Below, in pieces: positions 12,562 through 24,689 of a DNA stretch of 64,000 nucleotides. The notes beneath the pieces were generated by a model. That model worked only from the letters and a program-made list of their open reading frames with translations. It was not told where the DNA came from and did not search any database. Within the stretch, counting starts at the first letter, position 1; each line of letters opens with the position of its first letter. A program made the translations under genes and the position numbers. The stretch is from Mangifera indica (Eukaryota > Streptophyta > Magnoliopsida > Sapindales > Anacardiaceae). Location: NCBI RefSeq assembly GCF_011075055.1, contig NC_058155.1, positions 9,581,537-9,645,536 of the forward strand, written 5' to 3'.

Positions 12562-13240
12562 GGCCCAAGGACTATTTTAAACTTTTAACCAAATTTAGAA
12601 AGTACATTTGCAATAATTAAAAATTTTAAATATTTATCTATGTATTTATAAATTAATTTTTATTAAAAATGAAAACAAAATTATTACTTTCTTATTAAAT
12701 TTTAAAATTTTAAAACTTTATATTATTTCTCTTTTTAATTTAAAAAATTAACTATTTTTTTTTATAATTAAATTTTAGAAAACACATTTTTTTTGAGGCT
12801 TTTTCTTCCATCTTCGATTATTGGATGTCATTCCCACTATCAACCAGCCTTCCCACTATCTTCTTCTCTCATCGTTGACATTTCTACTAGATCAATTTTA
12901 TTGAACAAAGATGAACCGTTTTTGTTTAATAAAATCATCTTTGTTTCTTGGTTGGACAATGCCGATTTTTTTTCGTTCAACAAAATTGATCTGAGGGAAA
13001 CATGAACAGTGAGAGAAAAAGATGGAAAAGCTAATTGATTGCAAGAACGACATTCAATCGCTAGAGATAAAAGAAAAAATCCTTAAGAAAAAATATTATT
13101 TTTCAAAATTTAATTATGAGAGAGAAAATGATATAAATTTTTAGTGTTTAGTAGTAATATGATAACTTTACTCTTATTTTTAATAGAATATTTTAACAGA
13201 AGTTAATACATATATGAGTGTTTGAGTTTTCTCCTTGGCC
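12562..13240. mobile_element. Second miniature Mutator-like element with inverted arms
   Basis: The ends are GGCCCAAGGACTATTTT and, inverted, GGCCAAGGAGAAAAC. The first about 290 bp and last about 240 bp are imperfect inverted copies with the same order of motifs as the element at 3982. The flanks TACTTCAGC and TACTTTAAA match at 6 of 9 positions, which could be a decayed target duplication. The middle is a CT-rich stretch around 12790-13020 containing an inverted pair built on CAAAATTGATCT/AGATCAATTTTATTG. Confidence 0.65.
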
Positions 13241-14751
13241 TACTTTAAAAGCCCAAGTATCTCTTATGCAGATAAAAAAGAATCTGCAGTTTCCTTGCTC
13301 TTGTTGAAAACGATTACAAAGCTCGTAATTCGAATTATCAATGCAAAATAAGCCCTGAACAGCCTTCCGAAGAAAGGTTAGTGCAAGCCATTGTAATTAT
13401 ACTAAATCTTCGTATTTCAGCTGAGTAAATTATCACAATTTATCGATTTCAATCATAAATCAGGGCTCATCAATTCCCTTTTTCTTTCAACTGAGGAACT
13501 ATTAGTTATGGGGTTTGTGTTAAAAATAAAAATTTTGGTGCAAGACCATATGAACCCTTGATCATCGAGTATTGGTTAGAAGAAGAATTATGGTGGACAA
13601 TTGTGTCTGATACATACTACTTTTTTTCTCAAAAAAAAAAAAAAAAGAAAATTCTTCATTTCCGAAATCCACAATCGGGCTAAAATTTGGATGGCCAGTG
13701 GATCAAATGTCGCTTGAATTTCTTGAAGATGGTGGGTGGATGGATGGATGTTTTTGTTGAAGATGTTTCAACAAGAGTGTCTGATAAGCACTTTCTGCTG
13801 TTTGAGAACATAAATGACTTAGATAAGTTTACAGAACAAACTCAGTTATTGCAACAATCTGACTGATTTGGTGTTAAAGCTTTTGGCTGCAAAACATAAA
13901 AATTTTGTATACTTTGTCTATTCTGATTCCTATTTATGTTAGTTGTTTGTGCAGTTTGGTTGATTTGCTTTATTGCACTGGCTTTGTTTGGATGTAACCA
14001 TGATTCTACCTATATGATTACAAACAGGTTACAGATGGCCAAACAAATATGCATTGGGTTGGCCAGAAGATTATATGATGAGAAAGTTCATTGGAATTTG
14101 TTAATGGCTTCCATGTGTGAAGTAGTTTCATGAAAGATACGATGATGTTCTCTTTGAAAAGAAGTGACTAGTATTTAGCAACTCTTAAAATACTGCTTGT
14201 CATGTAATAATGTGAAATTGGCTTTAAGCTCTCAGACTGTATCTTGGCAATATCTTACATCCTCAAGGTAGAGTTCTGTAATGCCTTTAACTCTTGTCAA
14301 AAATATAAACGTTTAGGAGAGAGGAAATAGAAGTTAATATATTTTAGTATTTGCTCCATTACTAGTGAAATATTTACTTATTTATTCATTCAGACCGTCC
14401 ATTTAATTTCTGAGCATGGTTGTTTTACAAGTTCCAAAAACTCAGTTAATTCTAACTCTTAACTATGTCACAGTCTTTTGTCATGGCCTAAGGGTAGTGG
14501 GTGTGATAGGGCTTGGACCAACACAGTTGATGGTGTGTTGAAGCGTGAGTGTGTTGTTACTTATTAGGGTGCTTTAGCCATGAGATATGTGCAATGTAGT
14601 TGAGGATGCATTGAAGAGAGATTAAATCATTCCTACACAAACTTGTTGTAAGTTAAAATTACTCCTCTGATGAGTTTAAGATAGAATGAAACTAATGATC
14701 CTAAACTATTGTTATAGATGAGTTACGCATATAAAATATACATACATTTAC
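13241..14751. other. No gene identified; possible non-coding transcript or decayed gene
   Basis: Base composition at 13300-14300 is less AT-rich than its surroundings and contains plausible splice-like sites. The open frames are short; the longest is 13936-14133, plus strand. None matches a family I know. A run of A lies near 13631. Confidence 0.3.
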
Positions 14752-15394
14752 ATGCCTTCAAACCTCAAAGAAAATATCGGTCACTTCACAACTTGCCATG
14801 ACTAAGGGTGTAATCGAACTAAGCCAAGCCAAGCTTAGTAGTCGATGGCATTAAGGCTGAGTGTGAGCTCCCGAAGCTGGTAAATTTTTGGCTTAAGCTC
14901 AAACTCAAGACAAAAATGACTTATTTGAGCTTGGCTCAAAAAATTATTCTAAGTGACTAGCAAAGTAGGCATCACTAAGTCAAATTTCCAAAGGACAAGC
15001 AGTTAAAATAATGATGATTAGGTTACCTAAACGTTGTAACTTTGGAGACCAACAATCGGAGAGACAATACTATCTACATTGGCCGAATTGACTTTTGTAC
15101 TTCTACAAATCATATGACTAAGTAAATAGTAAGTCAAAAATGTTGCACGAAAATTGCCATCGGGAATCCTATATATCGGATACAATGCCACTGAGTACCT
15201 GATATATTAGATGGCACCAAAAGTTAATATATTTCTTGGTGTCAGCTGTCAATACAACAAAATTAGTTTTGCGTGAACGTTCAAAAGATGATAAAGAATT
15301 TACTGCTCCACTGAGCATACTATTTTTATTCAACTCAGTACTGAATTGAGTTACACATGATTTTGTGTAAATTATCCAGAGATTAATTGCTCAC

Positions 15395-16642
15395 CAGGAT
15401 GTAGGACGCAGATCATGAAGATTTACCGAGGTCAAACTAGTTGGATCTCCATATGCTTTCCAATGTGAAGACCCATCACCACTAGCCAGCTCCTGAATTC
15501 TGGCATGGATAAAAGCAGAATTAGAGATAAAAAATGAAAGGATGTCAAATAGCTAGTCGCAGTGAGCTATGAATTTATCCCCCAGCTAGTCAAAGTTACC
15601 GTAGAAGAGAAACAACTAAGTTTGTTGCTCGACCAACAAACTAGCTGGACAGAACAGGCAATTCCAGATTTCAAGCTCAATGCCAACTATCATGGTTTTT
15701 AACTATCAATATATCCTACAAGACTGCTATTTTGTTTAAGCTAAATGATACTTACTTTTCATAGAATGGTTGTCTTTGTCGAGGTTGTTCAGATTCAAAA
15801 TATTCAAAAAGTAGCTCCGGAACATTGGAGCATGTCATGTCAGCTGATTGAACAGATAAGTCCTCTTTGGAAGAAACTGCAGACAGCTCTGATTTACACA
15901 ACTCTTTCTCAGGTGGAAAAGCACTCATGTCAGAAGTGTGAGGCTGAGGAACTAGCATTGAATATGTTGGTAGATGACCAATGTAAGAGGAGCTTTGTGA
16001 TGTTCCACCAATCTCATCCGCCTTCAAATTCCCAGAAGTAGGAAGACCGTTGCCATCATTCATGGGATGACTTTTACCACTCCCGAACAACTGAACTGCT
16101 GACAAAAAGGGAACAAAATAGGCACGAAATGAGAACTGATCAACTCCCAATCTATTTTACTCTGCAAAATCATCTGCCTTTATTTCTAAACTATAGCTTC
16201 CATGCTTTTCATACCACTGCCACATGCATTCCAATGAGATATTAGGTATCTCATGTCTGCACAAAGATGCCCCAACAACCTGGTCCTGTAAGCACCTATT
16301 ACAGCTTATTACATTTGAAGAATGACAAATGACTGAAGAGGAAAAGTGTAGAAGTCTTTCAAACTCAGTAATTGGAGAACCAGTGGCCATCTGAACAGCT
16401 TCAGATGCCAATTGCATCCAACAGACATGATTCACTGCCAGCAGAATCTTGACCAAATCAGTTTCAACTGCAGAAAAGTTTTGATCTTTAGGTTCAATTG
16501 TCAAGCGATTGACTGCAACATGCTTGCTATTTTTTCCCTCGAATGTGTGGGCACTAGTATTCTTCAATTTTGGAGCATAGTTTTCATCCTCCTGAGAAGT
16601 ACTTTCTGAAATCTTGTGAAAGATCAGAGGCAGTTGAAACAA
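15395..16642 (-). pseudogene. DUF789-family protein, pseudogene copy 1
   Basis: DUF789 proteins are plant-specific and of unknown function. Visible blocks in order are ECMWQWYEKHGSYSLE, DQFSFRAYFVPFLSAVQLF, LLFEYFESEQPRQRQPFYEK (to 15755, then GTAAGT donor), and an exon at 15395-15499 with IQELASGDGSSHWKAYGDP and VNLHDLRPTSW ending at a GTGAGC donor. The family's next block (SVAWYPIYRIP type) and the C-terminus are missing. An in-frame TAA at 16157-16159 interrupts the frame between KADDFAE and NRLGVDQ. The upstream end is not a normal start: the open frame begins with TTG and its first residues come from a YSL exon read out of frame. Confidence 0.85.
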
Positions 16643-16742
16643 TGTTGATCATGCCTCCACTGGCTGCTAAGCCAGCAAGACACCAACATGCTCAGAATCT
16701 TCCAAAGCCCCAATTGTAAAGATGGCAAGCTTTCCATAGGTG
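16620..16742 (-). pseudogene. YSL transporter exon scrap fused to DUF789 (copy 1)
   Basis: The minus strand reads [19 protein letters not shown], then [20 protein letters not shown]. This is the internal YSL/OPT segment that normally precedes the [14 protein letters not shown] block. It lies downstream of the YSL pseudogene's own stop codon and runs straight into DUF789 sequence, so it is displaced. Copy 2 carries the same junction at 36715-36835 in slightly better condition ([19 protein letters not shown]). Confidence 0.8.
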
Positions 16743-18479
16743 GATGCAATAGACCAATTCGTGAATCAATTTCGCATCAAACCAGCCTAGATCTGATCCA
16801 CCCTTAATCAGGCTAATTCAATCTCGGTCGCATTTGAAACAAGTCATAATTTAATAATCATTTACATCCAAAAAAGTTAATTTAAAATCGACCAGTTAAT
16901 GTTCAAACTCAATTTGAAAATAATTTAATTTTATATTTTGTTGAAATTAATTTAAACATGAATAGTTAAATCGGTTCAAACTCTACCCATTTATAAAAAA
17001 ATAGTAGAATCTTTGGCTTGAATTTGACACATTTGATTCTAACTAAATTCGAGTTCTAACCGATGTGATTAAATCCAATCTTACATATATATTTTAATCA
17101 TAGGTATCTTCCATATTATTTTATTCACAAATAATAAACTATGTACATCAACAATAAGTATTAATTTTTATATTAACGATAATATGTTATTATATAATTA
17201 TGTAATTTTAAATTAAAAATAACAAGAGTACGATATGATGTGTTATTATGTGATTAAATATTAATTGTCATTAATTCAAAATCACTCCGTCGTATATTAA
17301 TATTATGTGTCTATAGTTTCCGGGAGGTAATTTCCTTCAAATTCATATTCTTATAGATTTCATAAAAATGCATACAAGTATAACAATTTTTTTTTTTGAT
17401 AAGGAGGATCCCTGCTTGAAATTTCACCAGAAAAGATTTGCTCTTTAGAGGCAGCTATAACAATTCTTTTCATCTGTTAAAATTACATCACCAAAATAGA
17501 AATGAACTTATCTAAAATATAGGCAAAAATATGCTTTAATACTACCAATTTATTCAAATTCATGGTGCTCCAACAAGCACAGCCATAGACATTCATGAAA
17601 TTATATCAAAAGTTGAACTTTAAGACAACCCTAAGAACTTATCAATGCTGGAAATAGTTTTCCTTGACAAGAACTTCATGCAAATAGGTGGCGTCGAGCC
17701 TGCTACAGCAAGAAGTGAACTTGGCAAAGTCCCTATCCCATCCCCACTCATCAAACCAGAAGCCACTGCTGGACCAAAATTATCCACTTTCACCTTTTCT
17801 GTCTTCGACCATACAAATAAAATCAAGCTTCCAATACACATGTCAGTGCCAAAGTATGGTCCCAAGTAAAACGGTATAGCCATAGCCATTGGAACAGGAA
17901 TGTACAATGCAATCTCACCCGTGGAATCCTTTACCAGGTTGATCACTACGGCTGCTCCAAAGAAAACACAACAAAGCAAAAGGCAATCTTTCAGCAGCGC
18001 TGAGAACCCTTCGACGCCCAATTTAGCCATGTTCCGATAGACGATAGCAAAGGGAGCAGGATATTCAGTTCCTGGAAGGCCAAGGTCATCAAATGCATTG
18101 TAGAAAGCCAAAAGACACAAGGGCAAATCATGCATCCCATCACCTAGGATCATGGCGACGGCAATAAATACCTGAATTCAGGAAACAAAACAATCAGTAA
18201 AAAAAAGGAAAAGCCTTCATGAAGAAGCATATATTATGCCATCAGTAAAAACTGTTGCCTTATTTGAACATACCCTGTAAGCTTGGATGTCATGGAGGCT
18301 ACCTTGGCCAAGACCTGCAGGATACCAGTCACCTTCCCTATTTTTTATGAGAGGCCACATTAAACCCCAAGAAAGAATTCCTCCAACTTATAAGGTAGGG
18401 GCAGATCATCCCAATTCCAACAAATGTTGCTGAGAAGTTCAAGTAAAACCTGCACATTTTGAAGCTCATTGGGCCTTAA

Positions 18480-19030
18480 CAAAGACTTACCATGTAGAAT
18501 TCGATGCTGATAAGTAAAATTAACATACATGTAACATTTTTAGACAAATCTCATATTGATAAAAAATAAATGAGATACTAGATATATATAGTCATTTCAA
18601 ATCATTTAGAGATACTAAGACAAGACTAGTTAAATTATCTATAAACTCTAAAACTCATAAGACATATTTTGGGTTGCAAATCCAAAAAATATGACTACGA
18701 GTTTAAAATGTACAAAATCTTGAAAATGAACCAGATTATTGAGATCAAAATATTATAGATGGTATTAGATTTACTTCGCGTGTCTTCTTAAGCAATTATG
18801 AGGCAAAATCCCACGTTGGCAAAGCATAGAGGAAATAAACATCCAACATTTAGATGCAAAGCCCTTGAGGGGGTGAATGCAACACTCCTAGATAAATCTC
18901 ACATTGAAATAGTACAAGGGAGAGATGTTAAGTATGTAAAGATATCCCACATTAGGGGGGGTGAATGTAACACCCTTAAGCAAATGCTACATATAAACAT
19001 CTCATATTAGGTTGCAAAGTACAAAAACAA
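18480..19030. repeat. Insert with repeated 'tcccacatt' units inside a YSL intron
   Basis: This intron region contains several related units (ATCTCATATTGA, CCCACGTTGG, CTCACATTGAA, ATCCCACATTAGG, TAACACCCTTAAG). They look like a decayed tandem or transposon-derived insert. No coding capacity is seen. Confidence 0.35.
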
Positions 19031-20588
19031 AACCGTAACAGATTATATATCCAAAGCGGACAAAACTATCAAACTAGAATGTTACATTAAGTCTTTGCAA
19101 AAATGTGAAGGCAGTGTATGTACTGGTTCTCATATGCTTGGAGCCCAAATGTAGGGAAGCTAGCAAATCCACAACCATCTCCTGCTGTGAAGAACCATTG
19201 GAAGAAGCTCCACAAGAAGCTGAAGGAGAAGAATTTGCCAAGTGTTCTCTTTTGTTTCCTGTCCAAGAACATCTCAGGCTAAATTGTCTTAGTCTTTATA
19301 CGATCACATCATATCTAAGTGAATTTCAATGAGGATAGCACTATACTTTGCTGGCTTGGCTCCTTCAGCAGTAGGAAGCTATTGATCAAATAAGCAGTTG
19401 CTGTACCACTTGGATATGTCAACATAAAGTCTATGATCATTATCTGAAACCAAACATTCAATAAAACCAATCAAGAATTGATAGTCAAGATCAAGTTAAA
19501 GAATGGATTTATTCAATCTTCTTTCTGGTCCCATTCAAATGTCTATGAAGAGTGTACCTTTCGGAGAGGTGCCACAGAGAAGGGGCCAACAAAGCTGGCA
19601 ATGAAGAGGAAGCCAATAATCCATCCCAGAGAAGGGTTTTTTAAAACCATGGCCGCTGTCTTCAGATTTCACTGCAACTTGCTCACTCATTCCAAAGAGG
19701 TAACTTCTGAAATCTCCTGTTCATTCACAGAAGACAAAGGAATCAGAACTTTCAATACCATTAGTAGAAAAGGGCTCAGAAAGAAAAAGAAAATGCGCAA
19801 TTTATGCAATTTATCCTAGATTACCCAAAAACATACTACGTTGAGTTGGGACAATAATATTCAATATTTTCTCACCAACTGCAATCACACTCAAATGATA
19901 TGTTTATTTATACCATGATTATCATTTCTTAATCAAACCTGTTATCACTAAACCAAATCCTAATAAGTTTCCTATTTAATAGAGAAATCAACATAACGTC
20001 TTATGAACAATGTGATCGCCAATTTCGATATAATTTGCAATGTAAAATTGCAGCTCAGTTACATACTGTTTTATATTTTTATGAATAAGAATGGAATCAG
20101 GTAACAAAACCATAACAATTTTCAGGTGTTGATAAACATTTTCCTAGCTCGGAGCTTTGCCTAAATGCAATTGAGATGAGTTTGAGTGAAACAATACTCA
20201 ACTGGACTCAACTTGATCATTGACCTGGGAACTCAATAGGTTTAAAATGCTATACGATTGTTAGTTCATAGATTTTCCTTCATTCTTGGGAGCATTATTA
20301 CCCCACTATATTGCTACTAAGATAAAAAGCAACAAGGTGATGACCTTTTGACTACAAAAGTATGATATAAGAAACCTATCTACAAAGTGCTTACTCACAA
20401 TTGAAGAACTCATGAAGGAAAATTTGTGATGCCAATGTACTCAAAGTAAAGATGGATTCGTTTCGAGCTGAACTCAGATCAAATCCATAATATCCAGCTC
20501 AAGTTCAAACTCAAATTGGTATCATTGAAGGGCCACCAGTAGGGTGAAGTGTGGGGAAGTGAACAATATCGCTAAAGGATAAATAATA

Positions 20589-21193
20589 TCACTGGATTGA
20601 CAAATGAATCAATTTTGAACTGAACCAGTCTGGATCCGATCCACCCTAGCTCCACTATAAAATTTGGTGGAGTGGCTCCCATAGTTGCCTTCTTAGACTA
20701 TTTTTAAGTCCCCATTCAAATTGGTAGTCCAGCTAATCTATAAGCTTTGAACCCATAAATTGACTTGGAGAAACTGGCATAATTTGGAGTTGACTTACAC
20801 ACAATTAAGTCTTTTGCAACCAAATCTTCCAGTAAAATCAAACTAGCCTTAAATTATTTAAACAAACGTGTAAAAATTGAAACTTTAAGTAAAGTAGAAA
20901 GAAAGAGGCTGAAAATTAACATTACCACTGACGGCTATGCCTGAAGAGGCCACAACACAGGTTTGAATGACTGTGTTCTCTTGCCCGGTAAAGGGTTGCT
21001 TTAAAAAGCTGAATTTTTCAAGAAATTTAGTCCCAGTTTTGACGAAGAAGAACCCCAGAAGGCCAGCAGAGACATTGAGAGAAAGAACAAAACCAGTGGT
21101 GAGATTCAACTTCATTGCTATGAAGCTGAAAAGTATACTCAACACGAAGCCCACAACAAAGGCTCTCATTGTCAACTGTCTCCTCCATTAAGG
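20589..21193. repeat. Segmental duplication, copy 1, part II (partner 37170-37774)
   Basis: From CACTGGATTGACAAA to AAGGAACCGGCTT this stretch is nearly identical to 37170-37774 in the same orientation. It contains the first YSL exon. Confidence 0.92.
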
Positions 21194-21330
21194 AACCGGC
21201 TTGTTCTCAAAAACCTTCTCCACTGAAGACCCCTCTTCTTTCTCCTTCTTGGCATGTTCATAATCATCTTCTGAGTTGACAATGTCCTCAACTCTTCTTG
21301 TTCGTCCCTCGTCTTATGTTGTTGATTAAC

Positions 21331-22640
21331 ATGCATTTTTGTAATGGTTTTCCAGATGAGAAAAAGAAATAAATATGCATATTGGAGATGGGAATCAACG
21401 AAGATGTAAAAATACGAATCTTTGAAGATTCAAGATGACGATTTTATAGGGAATAGAGAAGTTAGTTGGACACTTGGACTCGGAGTCAATAGGAAAGCAA
21501 GATAGAGATTATTGTCACCTTTTATCACGTCAGGAGTCTTCGGCTAAGTTCGAACAGAAAGGAACAAAGGTTAATTCAAGCTTGGTGAGTTATTTTCAAA
21601 CTAACTTGAGCTTAGTATGGGAAGAATTAAGTTTGCACTTCAGTTCGTTTAAATTTAAATTTTTTTTTTAAATTAGTTTAACTTAAATCTGACTATAATA
21701 TCAAGTTTAGATTAAGCTTGACATAATATTATTATCAAATCAAAATCAATTAAAACAATTTTGTTTGATCTATATTGATTGAAAATATATCATTTTAGTG
21801 ATTTGAATCAAAATTTTTCAAGTTTACCAATTTAACAAATCAAATGCTCCTTAATTCAACCTCAAATTTGAACTCGATAATATAAAACTCTTTAAACTCA
21901 AGTTTATACTTGTTTAAATCACTCATTTCAACCTCAATCAAATTAAGTCTAGTGAGGAAAGTAAATATACTATGTAAAGCCTACAATTTTAACTTTTCAC
22001 AAGTTCACTCCCTTAATCAATTTTATAAAAGTATTTTAATTTATGTATAAAGATATTTTAAAGAACAATTAATTTGATAAATAGACAGGACAATGGCTAT
22101 GTTCGCTTAAATCTGATGCAAATGCAATTTGTCATACCTAGGGATCATCCTATGTCATGCCCGACAAACATGGCAAAGTAAGCCCACTATGTCTAGTAAA
22201 GTAGATGGATACAAATATAAATATAAATAATGACATGTCATCGTATAATTATATAATTTTAAATTACATTAACAATAATAATAAAACTATACATACATAC
22301 TTTCACAAAGTTATTAAGTTTCATTCTCCATTCAAAATCATCTAATTATATGCATATAGTTTTATTGATTTTGAATACATGTTTTTATAATCAACAATAA
22401 TATTATATGCACCCAATTTTTATTATCTAATTGAATATTTAAATAATGTGTAATTGATTGAAGATTAAGAATAAAATAACATCTAATATCATATTATCAA
22501 ACATGAATAATATTGAATGCAATAGAGTGATTGAATATATAACCACTATATCAGTTATACCAGAGTTTTGTTTTTTAAAGCATGATTAATATCTTACTAT
22601 TCCATCTCAAGTTAATAAATTTAAATTTTTCACATGAGAG
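21331..22640. other. Intergenic, AT-rich, no gene seen
   Basis: The stretch holds short ORFs only, none with a recognisable signature. 22190-22270 carries the recurrent AT-rich motif described in the findings. Confidence 0.5.
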
Positions 22641-23870
22641 ATAATGTTACTTAAGCCGTGGTAATTGTTGTTTCAAGATATATTGCAGATCGAAGTAGCA
22701 TTGCTAGAAAGCTAGCGGACAGTGCATTCTTTTCCCTTGGCAGAAGACAACCCTCTTTCCATGTTCTTTTTAAGGCTCAATTTTCTTCCTCCCTTTCACA
22801 AATATTTCCTGCATCAAAAAAGAATTTAAGGTTCAATACTCAAACAATAGGTTAAAGCAACTCAATTTCTGGGTTGAGATCTCAACAAACCTCGAAGAGA
22901 TCTCTGTGCATACAGCATAAGTACAGGACCAAGAGCATATTGTTTAAATCCCCTTGCCATCATTGCTATCAAAACCCGTGGGAAGATATCAATTCGAAAA
23001 ACAGTTAAATCTTCAGCCCACCAATCAACAATGGCCTTTGGATGAGATGCCATGGTTGAAATTGCTCCCTCAGTACCACTCTCAGCTCTACCAGATACAG
23101 AAAACTGGTTTTCTTTACAAGCTATGTATGCTACTGCATTTATGCGACGACCACTGATTTTACTTTCTCTGCAATTGGAAGTGGGCTCTCTGACATATGT
23201 AAAACAGTAACTGCTCCTGCAAGGCTCTTGAGTGCTACTTCATTCAAGTAAGCGTCAGCTCTTCCAACCAAATTTCCAACTGCATATTTCTTGGTCATCT
23301 CAGGACACTGTGCGGCACATCCAAGCAGGGCAATGTTTTCTGTGTTGATCCCAAAATGAATTCCATAGCAGAATTTTGCTCCAAGTTCAAATGCCTCTGT
23401 CTCTGCCCCGCCCGGAGCATCAGATACTTCAATAACAGCAAGATCGGCTTCACTGGATTCAGATACCAGCTTCCTTATGTATCCCCATTTTGAGACCAAT
23501 GGAAACTACCATTAGCGTAGGAGATAAAATAGCAAACATATCACTTATGGATTTGATTCTCTGACTTCTTATTTAGTACGTAGTGGAGCAAAAATATATT
23601 TGAAACTGAAAAGCAAGAGTTGAGAGGAATCACACCTTATATGCAATGAAAAGGAAGTTCCTCTAACATGAAAAGTTACATCACTAGGAATCTCCTGGAA
23701 GAAAATCCTGAAACAGAATAAGGAAAAATAAGGACTTCAATAAATCATATAAACATGAGTTTAAACTTGAAATGAATGAGGAAAAACAAAGGATTGGAAG
23801 CGAACCATTCACTGTCTCTCTTCACGGCGGTGGACAGGAGCTCCTTCTTAATGGCCATGCTTAGACTGGT
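22640..23870 (-). pseudogene. NPH3/BTB-POZ family pseudogene, copy A (3'-truncated)
   Basis: The family (NPH3/RPT2-like) provides BTB-type substrate adaptors for cullin-3 ligases, known from phototropin and auxin-organ signalling. Blocks from the 5' end are MAIKKELLSTAVKRDSEW (about 23860), IPSDVTFHVRGTSFSLH (23640-23690), WGYIRKLVSESSEADLAV through LNEVALKSLAGAVTVLHMSE (23140-23510), and the NPH3-domain start AIVDWWAEDLTVFRIDIF with ARGFKQYALGPVLMLYAQ (22862-23053). A frame-broken piece of the block containing YLETT lies at 22650-22820. The rest of the NPH3 domain is missing. The best relative I can name is At5g67385. Confidence 0.87.
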
Positions 23871-23925
23871 GGGCGCATCTATGTTTTTGTTTCTCTTTGA
23901 TTTCTTGTTGTGGTCTAGTAATGAT

Positions 23926-24640
23926 TCTTCACATACATACATATATGTATATGTATGCATATGAATGTGTATGTATAAATTTATGTATGTATAAGTATGC
24001 ATATGTATGTGTATATATATATATATATATACATATGTATATATATACATATATATATATATATGTATATGTATGTATATATGCAGATATGTATATGTAT
24101 GCATGTGTATGTATATATGCAGATATGTATATGTATGCATGTGTATGTGTATGTGTATGTATATATGCGTATGTATGCGTATGTATGCGTATGTATGTGT
24201 ATGTGTATGTATATGTATATATGTAGGCATGCATATATATGTATATGCGTACGTAGGTATGTATGTGTATGTGTATGTGTATAAGTAGGTATGTAAATGT
24301 ATGTATATATGTATGCAGGTATGTATATGTATGTATGTATGTATGTATATGTATGTCTATATGTATATGTATGCATATGTTTGTGTATGTGTATGTAGGC
24401 AAGTATATGTATGTCTGTGTATGTATATGTATGCATGTATGTATGTAATATGTGTATGTATATGTATATATGTAGGTATGCATGTATGTGTATGTGTATG
24501 TAGGTATGTATGTGTATGTGTGTATATGTATGCATGTGTATGTGTATGTATGTGTGTATATGTATGCATATGCATATGTATGTGTATGTATGCGTATGAA
24601 TATGTATGTGTATGTGTATGTGTATAAGTAGGTAGCCCGT
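23926..24640. repeat. Interrupted (TATG)n/(TGTATG)n microsatellite, about 0.7 kb
   Basis: This is almost pure TATG/TGTA with AT and GC variants on the plus strand. It begins about 60 bp upstream of the NPH3 copy A start codon and ends about 60 bp before the 3' end of copy B. The long ORFs on all frames are products of the repeat and are not genes. Confidence 0.97.
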
Positions 24641-24689
24641 TAATACCATTGTGAAGGTGCTGTTGGTCATAGTAAAACACTAGAACTAC

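Larger units (their letters stand above)
14752..17075. repeat. Segmental duplication, copy 1, part I (partner 35476-37169)
   Basis: From ATGCCTTCAAACCTCAAAG onward this stretch aligns almost base for base with 35476-37169 in the same orientation. Copy 2 lacks an internal piece corresponding to about 15449-16086. It carries the DUF789 pseudogene and a YSL exon scrap. Part II of copy 1 is 20589-21193. The 3.5 kb between the parts (17076-20588) is absent from copy 2. Confidence 0.92.
17620..21330 (-). pseudogene. Yellow stripe-like (YSL) metal-nicotianamine transporter pseudogene
   Basis: YSL proteins (OPT superfamily) move metal-nicotianamine complexes across membranes. Exon remnants appear in order. 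20926-21320 has SVEKVFENKPVP then [19 protein letters not shown] and [20 protein letters not shown]. 19555-19715 has [18 protein letters not shown] and [20 protein letters not shown]. 19330-19445 has DFMLTYPSGTATAYLINSF. 19087-19270 has [20 protein letters not shown]. 18270-18450 has FSATFVGIGMICPYLI and GGILSWGLMWPLIKN. 17620-18170 has [20 protein letters not shown] through [20 protein letters not shown] to the end. Defects are a TAA just before the first membrane segment (VP*W), frameshifts in exons, and a deletion that joins LGDGMHDLP directly to the DDLGLPG block. Confidence 0.9.

Noticed and set aside
15752..16041. Plus-strand frame of 98 codons across the DUF789 exon
   Set aside because: It is a shadow of the minus-strand DUF789 coding sequence.
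16157..16642. Treating the 161-codon frame as an intact gene
   Set aside because: It starts at TTG, its first residues are an out-of-frame YSL exon, and it stops inside the DUF789 domain.
23745..24680. Several open frames of 90-230 codons on both strands rich in Tyr, Ile, Thr, His or Cys, Met, Val
   Set aside because: They are translations of the TATG/TGTATG microsatellite in every frame. The same happens at 26380-26650 and 29910-30670.
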